Assembly: GCA_041664945.1 (NCBI GenBank)
Contig: JBAYJY010000225.1
Coordinates: 1-6,492, forward strand
Source of the DNA: JBAYJY01 sp041664945
GTDB lineage: Bacteria > UBP15 > UBA6099
Direction of reading: 5' to 3'
Length of the DNA stretch: 6,492 bases
Each line of letters opens with the position of its first letter. Within the stretch, counting starts at the first letter, position 1. A program made the translations under genes and the position numbers. Below, one piece after another: positions 1 to 5,513 of the stretch. The notes under the pieces are model-generated. The model did not search any database. It was not told where the DNA came from and saw nothing but the letters and a program-made list of their open reading frames with translations.

Positions 1-2544
1 AACGTCAATGTTATTAATAACGCAGTTGAAGCAGATGTGAAGAGAATGTATTCGCAACCCAATTACAGCATTGAATGGGCAACGCGACTCCTGGGCATGT
101 TCCTGAATGATCCGGCGTTGAAGAAGGACCGCGCGAGGTTCATAAGCAAGGGGGCTTCGGCGTTCGGGATCACAGCGCAGGAGATGGAGAAAGTTCTGGC
201 GAAGTCGGCGAACGCATCAAGCGTTTCCGAAGATGAGATGATGCCGATACTGGGAAAAGTTCTTATGGGGCTTGGATACAATCAGGTCGGCTCGGCATTG
301 CTCAGCAATTCTGACGGCTCGGGCATGGCATTTGAACATCTCGGGATAAGCGCGGAAAAAGACGCCATTGTATCGAGATTCAATTCCGGTGCGATTACGA
401 AAGATCGCGCTTCGATTGAGCTTACTGTTCTTATGGTATCGGCAGTGCTTCGCGGTCTCAATGTGCCGGAATCCTCATTCTCGTCTAAAGCGAATAGCGT
501 GCTCAATGGAAGAACGGATCCGGCAGAGCTGATGAAATTCATGGAGGATAGCCTGACGGCTATACTCGCCGACTCAGTGGGGCTGAAACTTTTCAACGGC
601 CTGACGCTTTCTCACGAGGTGTTCAGCAAGTTATACAATGTGCCGCCGCCGCGAATGAATCTTGTTTTCAAAGGAGTTCCTGCGGATTCAGTTCTCGGAG
701 ACACGCTTTTCAGAGCTGACTATGCTCTTAAATCCATCTGTACAAGTCCTGAAGTGAAAGACAGCGTGCCGGGTTTTCTAACGGAGATGGAATATATTTA
801 CGAGGAATCGCAAAAATACGGAGTGCGTGTGCCGGCAGACGCCGGAGCCGAGGTCGGCCACAGACTGATACCGGGCGAGGTAAGGATGAATGTCTCGCCG
901 GAAGGAACTCTCGTTTCGTTCGATGACGCACAGATAAAGATCATCGGCTGGGTGATGTCCAGCGTCGGCAAAAAAACCTCGGCCACGGTGACAGATTTCA
1001 TAAAAAACTCAACGGAAGGTTACGCAGACTATCTGACGCGGCATTATGATGAACTCGCGAAAGTATTCCCCGAACTCCATAAACTCCGCGAGGCTGAGAA
1101 ACTTATAGCGCTCGCGCGCTGGGCAAAAGCAAACAACTACAGCTTAGTGGCGGACAGGGCTGCCGGAATAAGGCTGACGCAGTCGCCAACGGCGATTGGT
1201 TTTATGCAGGGCGTATTCACGGCAGACGCAAATGAATTTTCGCTCACGGTGATAGCGGAGGGCGGCGCCGCTTTTGATGAAGAAGAGGGCGAAGCATGGA
1301 TTAAGCCGACGCCGAATGTTGAGATAACCGGGAATACGCTTCAACAACTTGCAGCCAGCCAGTCGTTCGCGAGTCAGGCGGCGCTCGCCGCCAATTCAGG
1401 CGATTTTGAAGAGGCCCGCGACCTCGCGGACAAGAGCGCAAGAGCGATGACGGGCGAGATCGACATGACTCAGTTGCCTTCCTTGGATATTCCGATGCCG
1501 GGCGAACCGGCGCAGGCGGCGGCGCTGTCCGTTGAGACGCTGTCGACTGTCGATGAGAATCTGAGGGCGATAGAGAACGCAAAGATCACGATGGAGAAGG
1601 CGGCGTCTCTCGAGGCGACATCGCCGATGGACGCCGATAAGCTCAGGGAATACGCCAATCAGCAGCAACAGCAGGCGGAAAAGCATTTGCGAGACCTTAA
1701 AGAAGCTCTCGACACTGTCCGGAAAGAACCGGCAAGGATCGGCGAGATGACTGTGGCGATCAGCAACATTAACTCATGGCCGACGACTGCCGGTTCTCCG
1801 AAACCAGGCTCATCGCAGACACCGGGAGCAAGCGCCGGAAACGTCAGCGCTCCAGCGGCGCCCGCAAAACCCAAAACGTCAAAATCGAGAGAAGAGTTGA
1901 AGGCGGAATTAGATAAGCTGGAACAGGAACTGGATACGGCCAAAGCGCAGCTCGCCAAACTCAACCAGCAGATAATGCAGGACCAGACAAGATTTTTGGA
2001 ATGGCAGGGCGTGGCAGAAAACGGCATGAATAAGTGCGCCGACATACTGTCGGGTCTGTTAGTGGACGCGGCCGCGGGCAAGATGCTCGATCGCTATACC
2101 CAGATGCATGAACTCTCGAAGAAACTGCCCGATCAGCCGGAAGCGCTTATCAAGCGTCTGGGGCGCACGAAGGAAATGCTGATTGCGCTTAAGGGCCTTA
2201 AGAGCTTCAAAGACGTTAAGGATTGGGCCTACGCAAATGGAGATACTCTGCCGGAAGCTCTTGAAAAAATTCGAGATGGAATCACATTGATCACGGGGTT
2301 GAAAGGCTGGGACAAAACGCTTGTCGGCGCTGCGTGGACGTATGGAAGCAACATTGTGGACCTTGCGTATTCTTACACGCAGTATTCGGCGACTTACGAC
2401 GCCGTGAAGCAACAGGATCAGACAAATGAGGGCTCCAAAAAAGCGCTGGAAAGCCTGAAGGGGAAAATGGCGGAATTATACAGCCGGACCAAGGAAGTCA
2501 AACAGCAACTGTCCGACATGTCTGCTGACGAGAATTTCGATTGA
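1..2544 (+). CDS. Large helical protein of unknown function, 5'-truncated by the window edge
   Basis: I do not recognise a named family. The frame is open from base 1, with 12 sense codons before the first usable start (GTG at 37, no convincing Shine-Dalgarno), so the gene most likely begins upstream and a signal peptide cannot be judged. The visible 847 residues are rich in Ala, Lys, Glu and Leu and look mainly helical. In order: a helical N-terminal part; an ADYALK segment near 715-735; a short possible beta-rich stretch (about 880-960); a helical block starting LTRHYDELAKVFPELHKL at 1033; a single TPR-like helix pair (AANSGDFEEARDLADKSA, about 1387-1440); a QQQQQ run near 1660-1680; a Pro/Ala/Ser/Gly linker (about 1792-1884); a coiled coil with heptad Leu residues (about 1885-1985); and a helical C-terminus. 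I see no catalytic motif and no transmembrane helix. The ADY...K and LT..YDELA patterns loosely recall large uncharacterised proteins of environmental bacteria (DUF1598-like is a weak guess from memory). A scaffold or surface-associated role is possible but unsupported. Confidence 0.85.
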   Translation, partial: NVNVINNAVEADVKRMYSQPNYSIEWATRLLGMFLNDPALKKDRARFISKGASAFGITAQEMEKVLAKSANASSVSEDEMMPILGKVLMGLGYNQVGSALLSNSDGSGMAFEHLGISAEKDAIVSRFNSGAITKDRASIELTVLMVSAVLRGLNVPESSFSSKANSVLNGRTDPAELMKFMEDSLTAILADSVGLKLFNGLTLSHEVFSKLYNVPPPRMNLVFKGVPADSVLGDTLFRADYALKSICTSPEVKDSVPGFLTEMEYIYEESQKYGVRVPADAGAEVGHRLIPGEVRMNVSPEGTLVSFDDAQIKIIGWVMSSVGKKTSATVTDFIKNSTEGYADYLTRHYDELAKVFPELHKLREAEKLIALARWAKANNYSLVADRAAGIRLTQSPTAIGFMQGVFTADANEFSLTVIAEGGAAFDEEEGEAWIKPTPNVEITGNTLQQLAASQSFASQAALAANSGDFEEARDLADKSARAMTGEIDMTQLPSLDIPMPGEPAQAAALSVETLSTVDENLRAIENAKITMEKAASLEATSPMDADKLREYANQQQQQAEKHLRDLKEALDTVRKEPARIGEMTVAISNINSWPTTAGSPKPGSSQTPGASAGNVSAPAAPAKPKTSKSREELKAELDKLEQELDTAKAQLAKLNQQIMQDQTRFLEWQGVAENGMNKCADILSGLLVDAAAGKMLDRYTQMHELSKKLPDQPEALIKRLGRTKEMLIALKGLKSFKDVKDWAYANGDTLPEALEKIRDGITLITGLKGWDKTLVGAAWTYGSNIVDLAYSYTQYSATYDAVKQQDQTNEGSKKALESLKGKMAELYSRTKEVKQQLSDMSADENFD

Positions 2545-2610
2545 CCCGGATTCGGCAAAAGAAGCGGCGAACAGCGAAGCCGGCGATGACATAAAAGCAG
2601 ATAGACAGGG

Positions 2611-2639
2611 TTTACGAAGAACGGAAATAACTCTATAAT
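2611..2639 (+). promoter_or_regulatory. Sigma70-type promoter of the tRNA-Arg gene
   Basis: A -35 box TTTACG (2611-2616, 4 of 6 to consensus) is separated by 17 bp from a perfect -10 box TATAAT (2634-2639). The predicted start is near 2646, giving a 5' leader of about 13 nt before the mature tRNA end at 2659, which is usual for a tRNA processed by RNase P. The promoter lies in the gap after the upstream gene, so the tRNA need not depend on read-through. Confidence 0.75.
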
Positions 2640-2658
2640 GCATAAGGTTTGACGCAGC

Positions 2659-2732
2659 GCGCCCGTAGCTCAACTGGATAGAGCACCAGACTTCGAATCT
2701 GGGGGTCGGGGGTTCGAATCCCTCCGGGCGCA
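2659..2732 (+). tRNA. tRNA-Arg, anticodon TCG
   Basis: A full 74-nt cloverleaf can be drawn. The acceptor stem GCGCCCG (2659-2665) pairs with CGGGCGC (2725-2731). The D stem GCTC/GAGC encloses the loop AACTGGATA. The anticodon stem CCAGA/TCTGG encloses the loop CTTCGAA, with anticodon TCG at 2693-2695. The variable loop has 5 nt. The T stem GGGGG/CCCTC (one G-T pair) encloses TTCGAAT. The discriminator base is A2732. The 3' CCA is not encoded (the sequence continues ATC), so it must be added by tRNA nucleotidyltransferase. The anticodon decodes CGA and possibly other CGN arginine codons by wobble. No convincing intrinsic terminator follows: only a 5-bp AT hairpin at 2737-2751 and a run of five T at 2770-2774. 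Confidence 0.97.
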
Positions 2733-2753
2733 ATCAAGATATCACTTATCTGT

Positions 2754-2834
2754 ATGATGATTTGCTCACTTTTTGTTCTTGTTGCCATCGGGGTATTGAG
2801 CGGATGTCACTGGATAGATCGAATTCGAACGTGA
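2754..2834 (+). CDS. Doubtful 26-aa ORF with lipoprotein-like signal (possible micro-lipoprotein)
   Basis: This plus-strand ORF just after the tRNA encodes MMICSLFVLVAIGVLSGCHW followed by six more residues, then TGA. A hydrophobic core runs directly into LSGC, which fits the lipobox [LVI][ASTVI][GAS]C and puts the lipidated Cys at residue 18. The mature peptide would have only 9 residues. Against it: there is no positively charged n-region (two Met only), no Shine-Dalgarno before the paired ATG codons, and an ORF this short arises easily by chance. It overlaps no annotated gene, and transcription could only come as read-through from the tRNA promoter. I list it because the lipobox match is exact, not because I think it is proven. 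Confidence 0.18.
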   Translation: MMICSLFVLVAIGVLSGCHWIDRIRT

Positions 2835-2840
2835 AATCGT

Positions 2841-2863
2841 AAAAAACTAAGTGTCTAACACTT
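2841..2863 (-). terminator. Candidate intrinsic terminator overlapping the receiver gene stop codon
   Basis: On the minus-strand transcript, AAGTGT-TAG-ACACTT (2863 down to 2849) forms a 6-bp stem with a 3-nt loop. It is followed by AG and six U residues (2846-2841). The stem lies in the last codons and the stop codon TAG is 2849-2847, so the terminator is partly coding. The stem has only two G-C pairs, so strength is uncertain, but the perfect symmetry, tight loop and U6 tract at the end of the minus-strand gene run make it the best candidate there. Confidence 0.55.
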
Positions 2864-3281
2864 TACGAACTGTATTGTTAAGTTCATTTATTGCAAATGG
2901 CTTCGATATGTAAGCGTTGACGCCGAGAGCTTTCAAAACATCTTTCTTTATGTTATTTGAGTAGCCCGAAACAATGATGAATTTAACTTCGGGATTTATT
3001 TTTACAAGTTCTTTATGCACATCGAGTCCGCTCATCTCCGGCATTATCATATCGGAAAGAACCGCAGCGATCTCTTTTTGCTGTTCTTTGTACATTTTCA
3101 CGGCTGCCGGGCCGCTTGATGAGGAATATACCGCATAGCCGAGCTGCCGCAATATCCTTACGTTAACCTTCAAGACAGATTCATCGTCATCTATAACGAG
3201 TAATGTTTTCGCGTCAGCGCTATTCCCTTCAGCGTATTCAATCCGCGTCGTGTTCGGTTTGTCGCCTTCAAACGCATTCAT
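2847..3281 (-). CDS. Stand-alone CheY-like response regulator receiver
   Basis: A 144-residue protein with one receiver domain (about residues 26-144) and no output domain. Seen in the sequence: the acidic pocket DDD (31-33), the phospho-acceptor Asp77 in LSDMIMPEMSG, the switch Ser105 in IIVSGY and the conserved Lys127 in SKPF. All residues needed for phosphorylation are present. Known of the family: such proteins take phosphate from a histidine kinase and act by protein contact or as phosphate sinks. The start ATG at 3281 has AGGAA 9 nt upstream, and an in-frame stop lies shortly before it, so this is a separate gene and not the uninterrupted tail of a hybrid kinase. The first 25 residues precede the domain and resemble the linker found before receivers in hybrid kinases, which may be its origin (inference). 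It lies 198 bp behind the NarL-type regulator and may have its own promoter. The kinase partner is not proven. Confidence 0.93.
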   Translation of the reverse strand: MNAFEGDKPNTTRIEYAEGNSADAKTLLVIDDDESVLKVNVRILRQLGYAVYSSSSGPAAVKMYKEQQKEIAAVLSDMIMPEMSGLDVHKELVKINPEVKFIIVSGYSNNIKKDVLKALGVNAYISKPFAINELNNTVRKVLDT

Positions 3282-3304
3282 TCGTTTGTATTCCTGTCGT
3301 GATG

Positions 3305-3318
3305 AAGCTTATAAGCTT
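3305..3318. promoter_or_regulatory. Perfect 14-bp palindrome in the receiver gene leader (candidate operator)
   Basis: AAGCTTATAAGCTT is a perfect inverted repeat; beyond it there is one mismatch and one more matching pair. It lies 23 bp before the receiver start codon, just downstream of a possible -10 box, and so around the predicted transcription start. It contains CTTATAAG, also present in the palindrome at 5395-5412, and AAGCTTAT, also present at 5468-5475. Binding by a regulator here would be expected to repress (inference). A chance AT-rich palindrome is the alternative. Confidence 0.35.
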
Positions 3319-3320
3319 TA

Positions 3321-3326
3321 ATTATA
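3321..3326 (-). promoter_or_regulatory. Possible -10 box for the receiver gene
   Basis: On the minus strand this is a perfect TATAAT. It would start transcription near 3314 and leave a leader of about 33 nt that includes the AGGAA ribosome binding site. No good -35 hexamer lies 16-18 bp upstream and there is no extended TGN motif, so this promoter would need an activator or is a chance AT-rich match. Confidence 0.35.
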
Positions 3327-3381
3327 TGATTATTTTAGAGTGTGATGTATACATAAAATAGCGTCTAATCGGCATATAATA

Positions 3382-3421
3382 GTAGTCTGCCGGACGAGGC
3401 GCGCGTAGTCTGGCGGACTAC
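3382..3421. repeat. Long inverted repeat that is also a 23-bp-spaced direct repeat (REP-like element)
   Basis: GTAGTCTGCCGGAC (3382-3395) can pair along its whole length with GTCTGGCGGACTAC (3408-3421) across a 12-nt loop, with 12 Watson-Crick and two G-U pairs on the plus strand. The same unit also recurs directly: GTAGTCTGCCGGAC at 3382 and GTAGTCTGGCGGAC at 3405 differ at one base. The second copy alone forms a perfect 6-bp hairpin (GTAGTC/GACTAC, 5-nt loop). It is GC-rich inside an otherwise AT-rich intergenic stretch. No T-run follows on either strand, so it is not a canonical intrinsic terminator. It could be a dispersed REP-type element, a transcript-stabilising hairpin between the regulator and the receiver gene, or a protein-binding site. 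Confidence 0.6.
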
Positions 3422-3479
3422 AATTGTGGCGGCATTACTTATTTAGCCGCTATGGCGTGATTGTTAAGCGAAAACGCGT

Positions 3480-4118
3480 CTAATATTTATCTATCAAGCT
3501 GTGTCTCATGCAGAATCTGATGAGCTCGGTTATATTGTCGAGGCCAAGTTTAGCGATCATTCTTTGTTTGTAAGTTTTAACGGCGCTGGAACTGAGGCAT
3601 AATTTTTTTGAAATTTCAGCGTTTGAGTTGCCTTTCGCGACTTCTATGAGAATCTGCAGTTCGCGGGTTGAAAGAAAGGAAACGGGATTATCGTGGTCGC
3701 TATGGTACATGCTGAGAAGCATTTTGTCCCGTATGCTCTTTGTCACATATGGTTTGCAGTTCGCAACCTCCCTAATCGCCTCGGGAATTTCGTTGGGGTC
3801 CGTGCCTTTAATGATATATCCCATGGCGCCGGACCGCAGAGCGTGTTTGGCGATCATTTCGCTGTCGTACATTGTTAAAATGAGTATGGCGGAATCGGGC
3901 TGTGACGCATGGAGTTGTTTAGTCACAGATATGCCGTCGATGTCCGGGAGTTCTATGTCCAATATAAGAGCGTCGGGTTTCAATTTGTTCACAATATCGA
4001 TAGCTTCGCGGCCGCAGGACGCTTCGCCGACAACGCGCATGTCTTTTTGGGAACTGATGAGTTGTGAAATGCCATAGCGCACTATGGCGTGGTCGTCGGC
4101 TATCGCAACTTTTATCAT
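3480..4118 (-). CDS. NarL/FixJ-family (LuxR-type) DNA-binding response regulator
   Basis: A 212-residue protein of the usual length for this family. Receiver domain, residues 1-118: acidic pair Asp8-Asp9 (ADDH), phospho-acceptor Asp54 in ILDIELPDIDG, switch Thr82 in ILTMYD, and Lys104 in YIIKGT. LuxR-type helix-turn-helix, about residues 148-206: LSTRELQILIEVAKG, then the recognition region LSSSAVKTYKQRMIAKLG. Known of the family: phosphorylation releases the HTH to dimerise and bind inverted repeats near promoters. The ATG is preceded by AAAGGTGG (4123-4130) at good spacing. The gene begins 27 bp after the kinase stop codon, so the pair is almost certainly an operon and a cognate two-component system. 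The DNA targets are not known from sequence; the palindromes in the two intergenic regions nearby are candidates. Confidence 0.96.
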   Translation of the reverse strand: MIKVAIADDHAIVRYGISQLISSQKDMRVVGEASCGREAIDIVNKLKPDALILDIELPDIDGISVTKQLHASQPDSAILILTMYDSEMIAKHALRSGAMGYIIKGTDPNEIPEAIREVANCKPYVTKSIRDKMLLSMYHSDHDNPVSFLSTRELQILIEVAKGNSNAEISKKLCLSSSAVKTYKQRMIAKLGLDNITELIRFCMRHSLIDKY

Positions 4119-4145
4119 TCCGCCACCTTTGCGAGATACTTTCCG

Positions 4146-5300
4146 TTAATGTGGAATCCGGCAATAAATTTCCACGCCTTTGCCGGGAGTTGTTTCTATT
4201 TTTATCAGCCCTCCGAATAGTTCCGCGCGTTCCTGAATACCCGTGAGCCCCATTTTATTTGATTCGACATCGTTGGGGTCGAATCCTTTTCCGTTATCTT
4301 TTACTTTGAGGGAAAAACAATTCGGTTCGCGACTCAATGAAACTGAAACCTCTGTAGCTTCGGAATGCTTGGTAATATTTGTGAGTATTTCCTGAACGAT
4401 TCTATATATGCATATCGCTTTTGCTGAATCGATGTCGTTTGCTCCTAATACCTCAATATTTGAGCTCACATTAATCGTAGAGCGCTTCTCGAAATCTATT
4501 AACATGTCTTCTATCGCAAATGACAATCCGAATTTTTCCAGAGCAACGGGGGTCAATCCGTTATAGATTCTTCTAAGTTCCTCGTGCAGGTCTTTAATAA
4601 TGGCTTTGGCCGAATCTCCGAAAGCGGCGTCTTTGCGCGTTTTGACGGTCATATTATTGATTTCGAAAGAGAGAGCCGTGAGTTTCTGGCCGAGGGCGTC
4701 GTGGAGGTCGCGCGATAGAGCGGCCCGCTCTTCTTCTCGTTTTTTAAGCAATTTGTTCAGATGTATATGATGTTGAACCAACTCTTCTTCAACAATTTTA
4801 CGATCTGTTATATCATAGGCAACCGCCAGCAGATACTGGGAGCCATCACTATCTGTGAACATCTCTTTTTGGGCTATTTGCCAACGCTTGCGCCCGTTAA
4901 TCTCAGTGAACATCTCCTCATTAATATTTGGAAGTCCTGTATTAAATACATCAAGTTCTATTTTGCGGAATACGTCAGCTTCTTCATCAAGTATAAAATC
5001 GTGGTCAGTCTTGCCCAACAATTCCTCGCGCGGTTTCTGAAATATGTCACAGATGATCCTGTTGATCAATATCCAGCGATGCTCCCGGTCCTTGACGGCC
5101 AGCGGGATCGGAATCGCGTCGATTACGCACTGCAGGAAGTCCTTTGTTTTTTTTAACTCCTCCTCGAATTTGTCCCGTTTTTCGATCTCTTGTTTAAGCC
5201 GCTCTTTTGCTTTTCTCAACTCGGAAACGAGAAATTCTCTTGAGAGAGAGGTGTTTGCAGAATCAATATTCTTATTCTCGACAATAGGATATTTATCCAT
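4146..5300 (-). CDS. Cytosolic PAS-domain sensor histidine kinase (NarX/DegS type, HisKA_3)
   Basis: A 384-residue protein without signal peptide or membrane helix, so it should act in the cytosol. Domains in order: a charged coiled coil (about 22-55); one PAS domain (about 55-170, ending in the usual DITDRK); a HisKA_3 dimerisation helix with the phospho-accepting His200 in SRDLHDALGQKL; and a HATPase domain with the N box EILTNITKHS (Asn308), DNGKGF (335-340) and MGLTGIQERAELFGG (350-364). All catalytic motifs are intact. Family knowledge: such kinases autophosphorylate and pass phosphate to NarL-type regulators, and the next gene is exactly that. The PAS ligand cannot be read from sequence. 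ATG at 5300 gives a sensible N-terminus but has only a weak GGGA about 11 nt upstream. A promoter placed 6 bp before the ATG suggests a leaderless mRNA. Confidence 0.96.
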   Translation of the reverse strand: MDKYPIVENKNIDSANTSLSREFLVSELRKAKERLKQEIEKRDKFEEELKKTKDFLQCVIDAIPIPLAVKDREHRWILINRIICDIFQKPREELLGKTDHDFILDEEADVFRKIELDVFNTGLPNINEEMFTEINGRKRWQIAQKEMFTDSDGSQYLLAVAYDITDRKIVEEELVQHHIHLNKLLKKREEERAALSRDLHDALGQKLTALSFEINNMTVKTRKDAAFGDSAKAIIKDLHEELRRIYNGLTPVALEKFGLSFAIEDMLIDFEKRSTINVSSNIEVLGANDIDSAKAICIYRIVQEILTNITKHSEATEVSVSLSREPNCFSLKVKDNGKGFDPNDVESNKMGLTGIQERAELFGGLIKIETTPGKGVEIYCRIPH

Positions 5301-5306
5301 ATAACA

Positions 5307-5335
5307 ACTATCCCATTATTTTTTTTGAAAGTCAA
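5307..5335 (-). promoter_or_regulatory. Promoter of the kinase-regulator operon, possibly leaderless
   Basis: On the minus strand, TTGACT (5335-5330, 5 of 6 to consensus) and GATAGT (5312-5307, 4 of 6) are separated by exactly 17 bp. Only 6 bp lie between the -10 box and the kinase ATG, so transcription would start at or beside the A of the start codon. The poor Shine-Dalgarno of the kinase agrees with this. A promoter further upstream is the alternative. Confidence 0.5.
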
Positions 5336-5373
5336 GTTTCTGAAACCGGCTGGAAGCGGCCCTGTATAAAGTG

Positions 5374-5389
5374 ATAACTAATTGGTTAT
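5374..5389. promoter_or_regulatory. Imperfect 16-bp palindrome in the divergent region (candidate operator)
   Basis: ATAACTAATTGGTTAT is symmetric about AATT with one mismatched pair of positions (14 of 16 bases). Its centre is 22 bp from the centre of the perfect palindrome at 5395-5412, about two helical turns, so two dimers could bind one face of the DNA. It lies about 39 bp upstream of the kinase -35 box. Confidence 0.3.
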
Positions 5390-5394
5390 AGTTA

Positions 5395-5412
5395 ATATTC
5401 TTATAAGAATAT
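5395..5412. promoter_or_regulatory. Perfect 18-bp palindrome in the divergent region (candidate operator)
   Basis: ATATTCTTATAAGAATAT is a perfect inverted repeat between the divergent kinase and radical SAM genes. It lies 60 bp upstream of the kinase -35 box and 38 bp upstream of the radical SAM -35 box, a typical place for an activator. Its core CTTATAAG recurs in the palindrome before the receiver gene (3308-3315). A likely candidate binder is the LuxR-type regulator of this locus, by proximity only. No T-run supports a terminator. Confidence 0.45.
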
Positions 5413-5449
5413 GAGATGTATGGGGGAACTAAAGACGGTCCGTCGCGGC

Positions 5450-5478
5450 TTGATAATGAATTGCAATAAGCTTATCAT
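5450..5478 (+). promoter_or_regulatory. Promoter of the radical SAM gene
   Basis: TTGATA (5450-5455, 5 of 6 to consensus) and TATCAT (5473-5478, 5 of 6) are separated by 17 bp. The predicted start is near 5485, giving a leader of about 29 nt. The 10-bp palindrome ATAAGCTTAT (5466-5475) overlaps the -10 box and shares AAGCTTAT with the palindrome at 3305-3318. A smaller symmetric site, GACGG-T-CCGTC (5434-5444), sits just upstream of the -35 box. Confidence 0.6.
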
Positions 5479-5513
5479 TAGAGTCAAAATAAGGGATATC
5501 TGTTTGTAGTCTT

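Noticed and set aside
37..39. GTG at 37 as the true start of the large protein
   Set aside because: The frame is open back to base 1 and no convincing ribosome binding site precedes the GTG, so the gene more probably starts before the window.
1659..2081. Minus-strand ORF of 140 codons inside the large plus-strand gene
   Set aside because: Shadow of a low-stop, codon-biased gene: Ser/Ala/Cys-rich with no domain, as is typical of an antisense frame.
2476..2733. Minus-strand ORF of 85 codons beginning MRPEGFEPPTPRFEVWCSIQ
   Set aside because: It is the antisense translation of the tRNA-Arg gene and the end of the upstream gene. Peptides of the form GFEPPTPRFEVWCSIQLSYGRA are a well-known false annotation arising from tRNA genes.
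2737..2774. Terminator after the tRNA (AGATA/TATCT hairpin plus T5)
   Set aside because: The stem has five pairs with only one G-C, and the T-run lies about 18 nt beyond it, so it does not fit an intrinsic terminator.
3375..3380. Plus-strand TATAAT as a promoter between the regulator and the receiver
   Set aside because: There is no -35 hexamer at suitable spacing and no plus-strand gene downstream.
3428..3451. Hairpin GCGGC/GCCGC after the NarL-type regulator as an intrinsic terminator
   Set aside because: Short stem, 12-nt loop and no U-run on the minus-strand transcript.
3628..4077. Plus-strand ORF of 149 codons opposite the response regulator
   Set aside because: It lies wholly within the well-supported regulator gene on the other strand, and its translation shows no domain.
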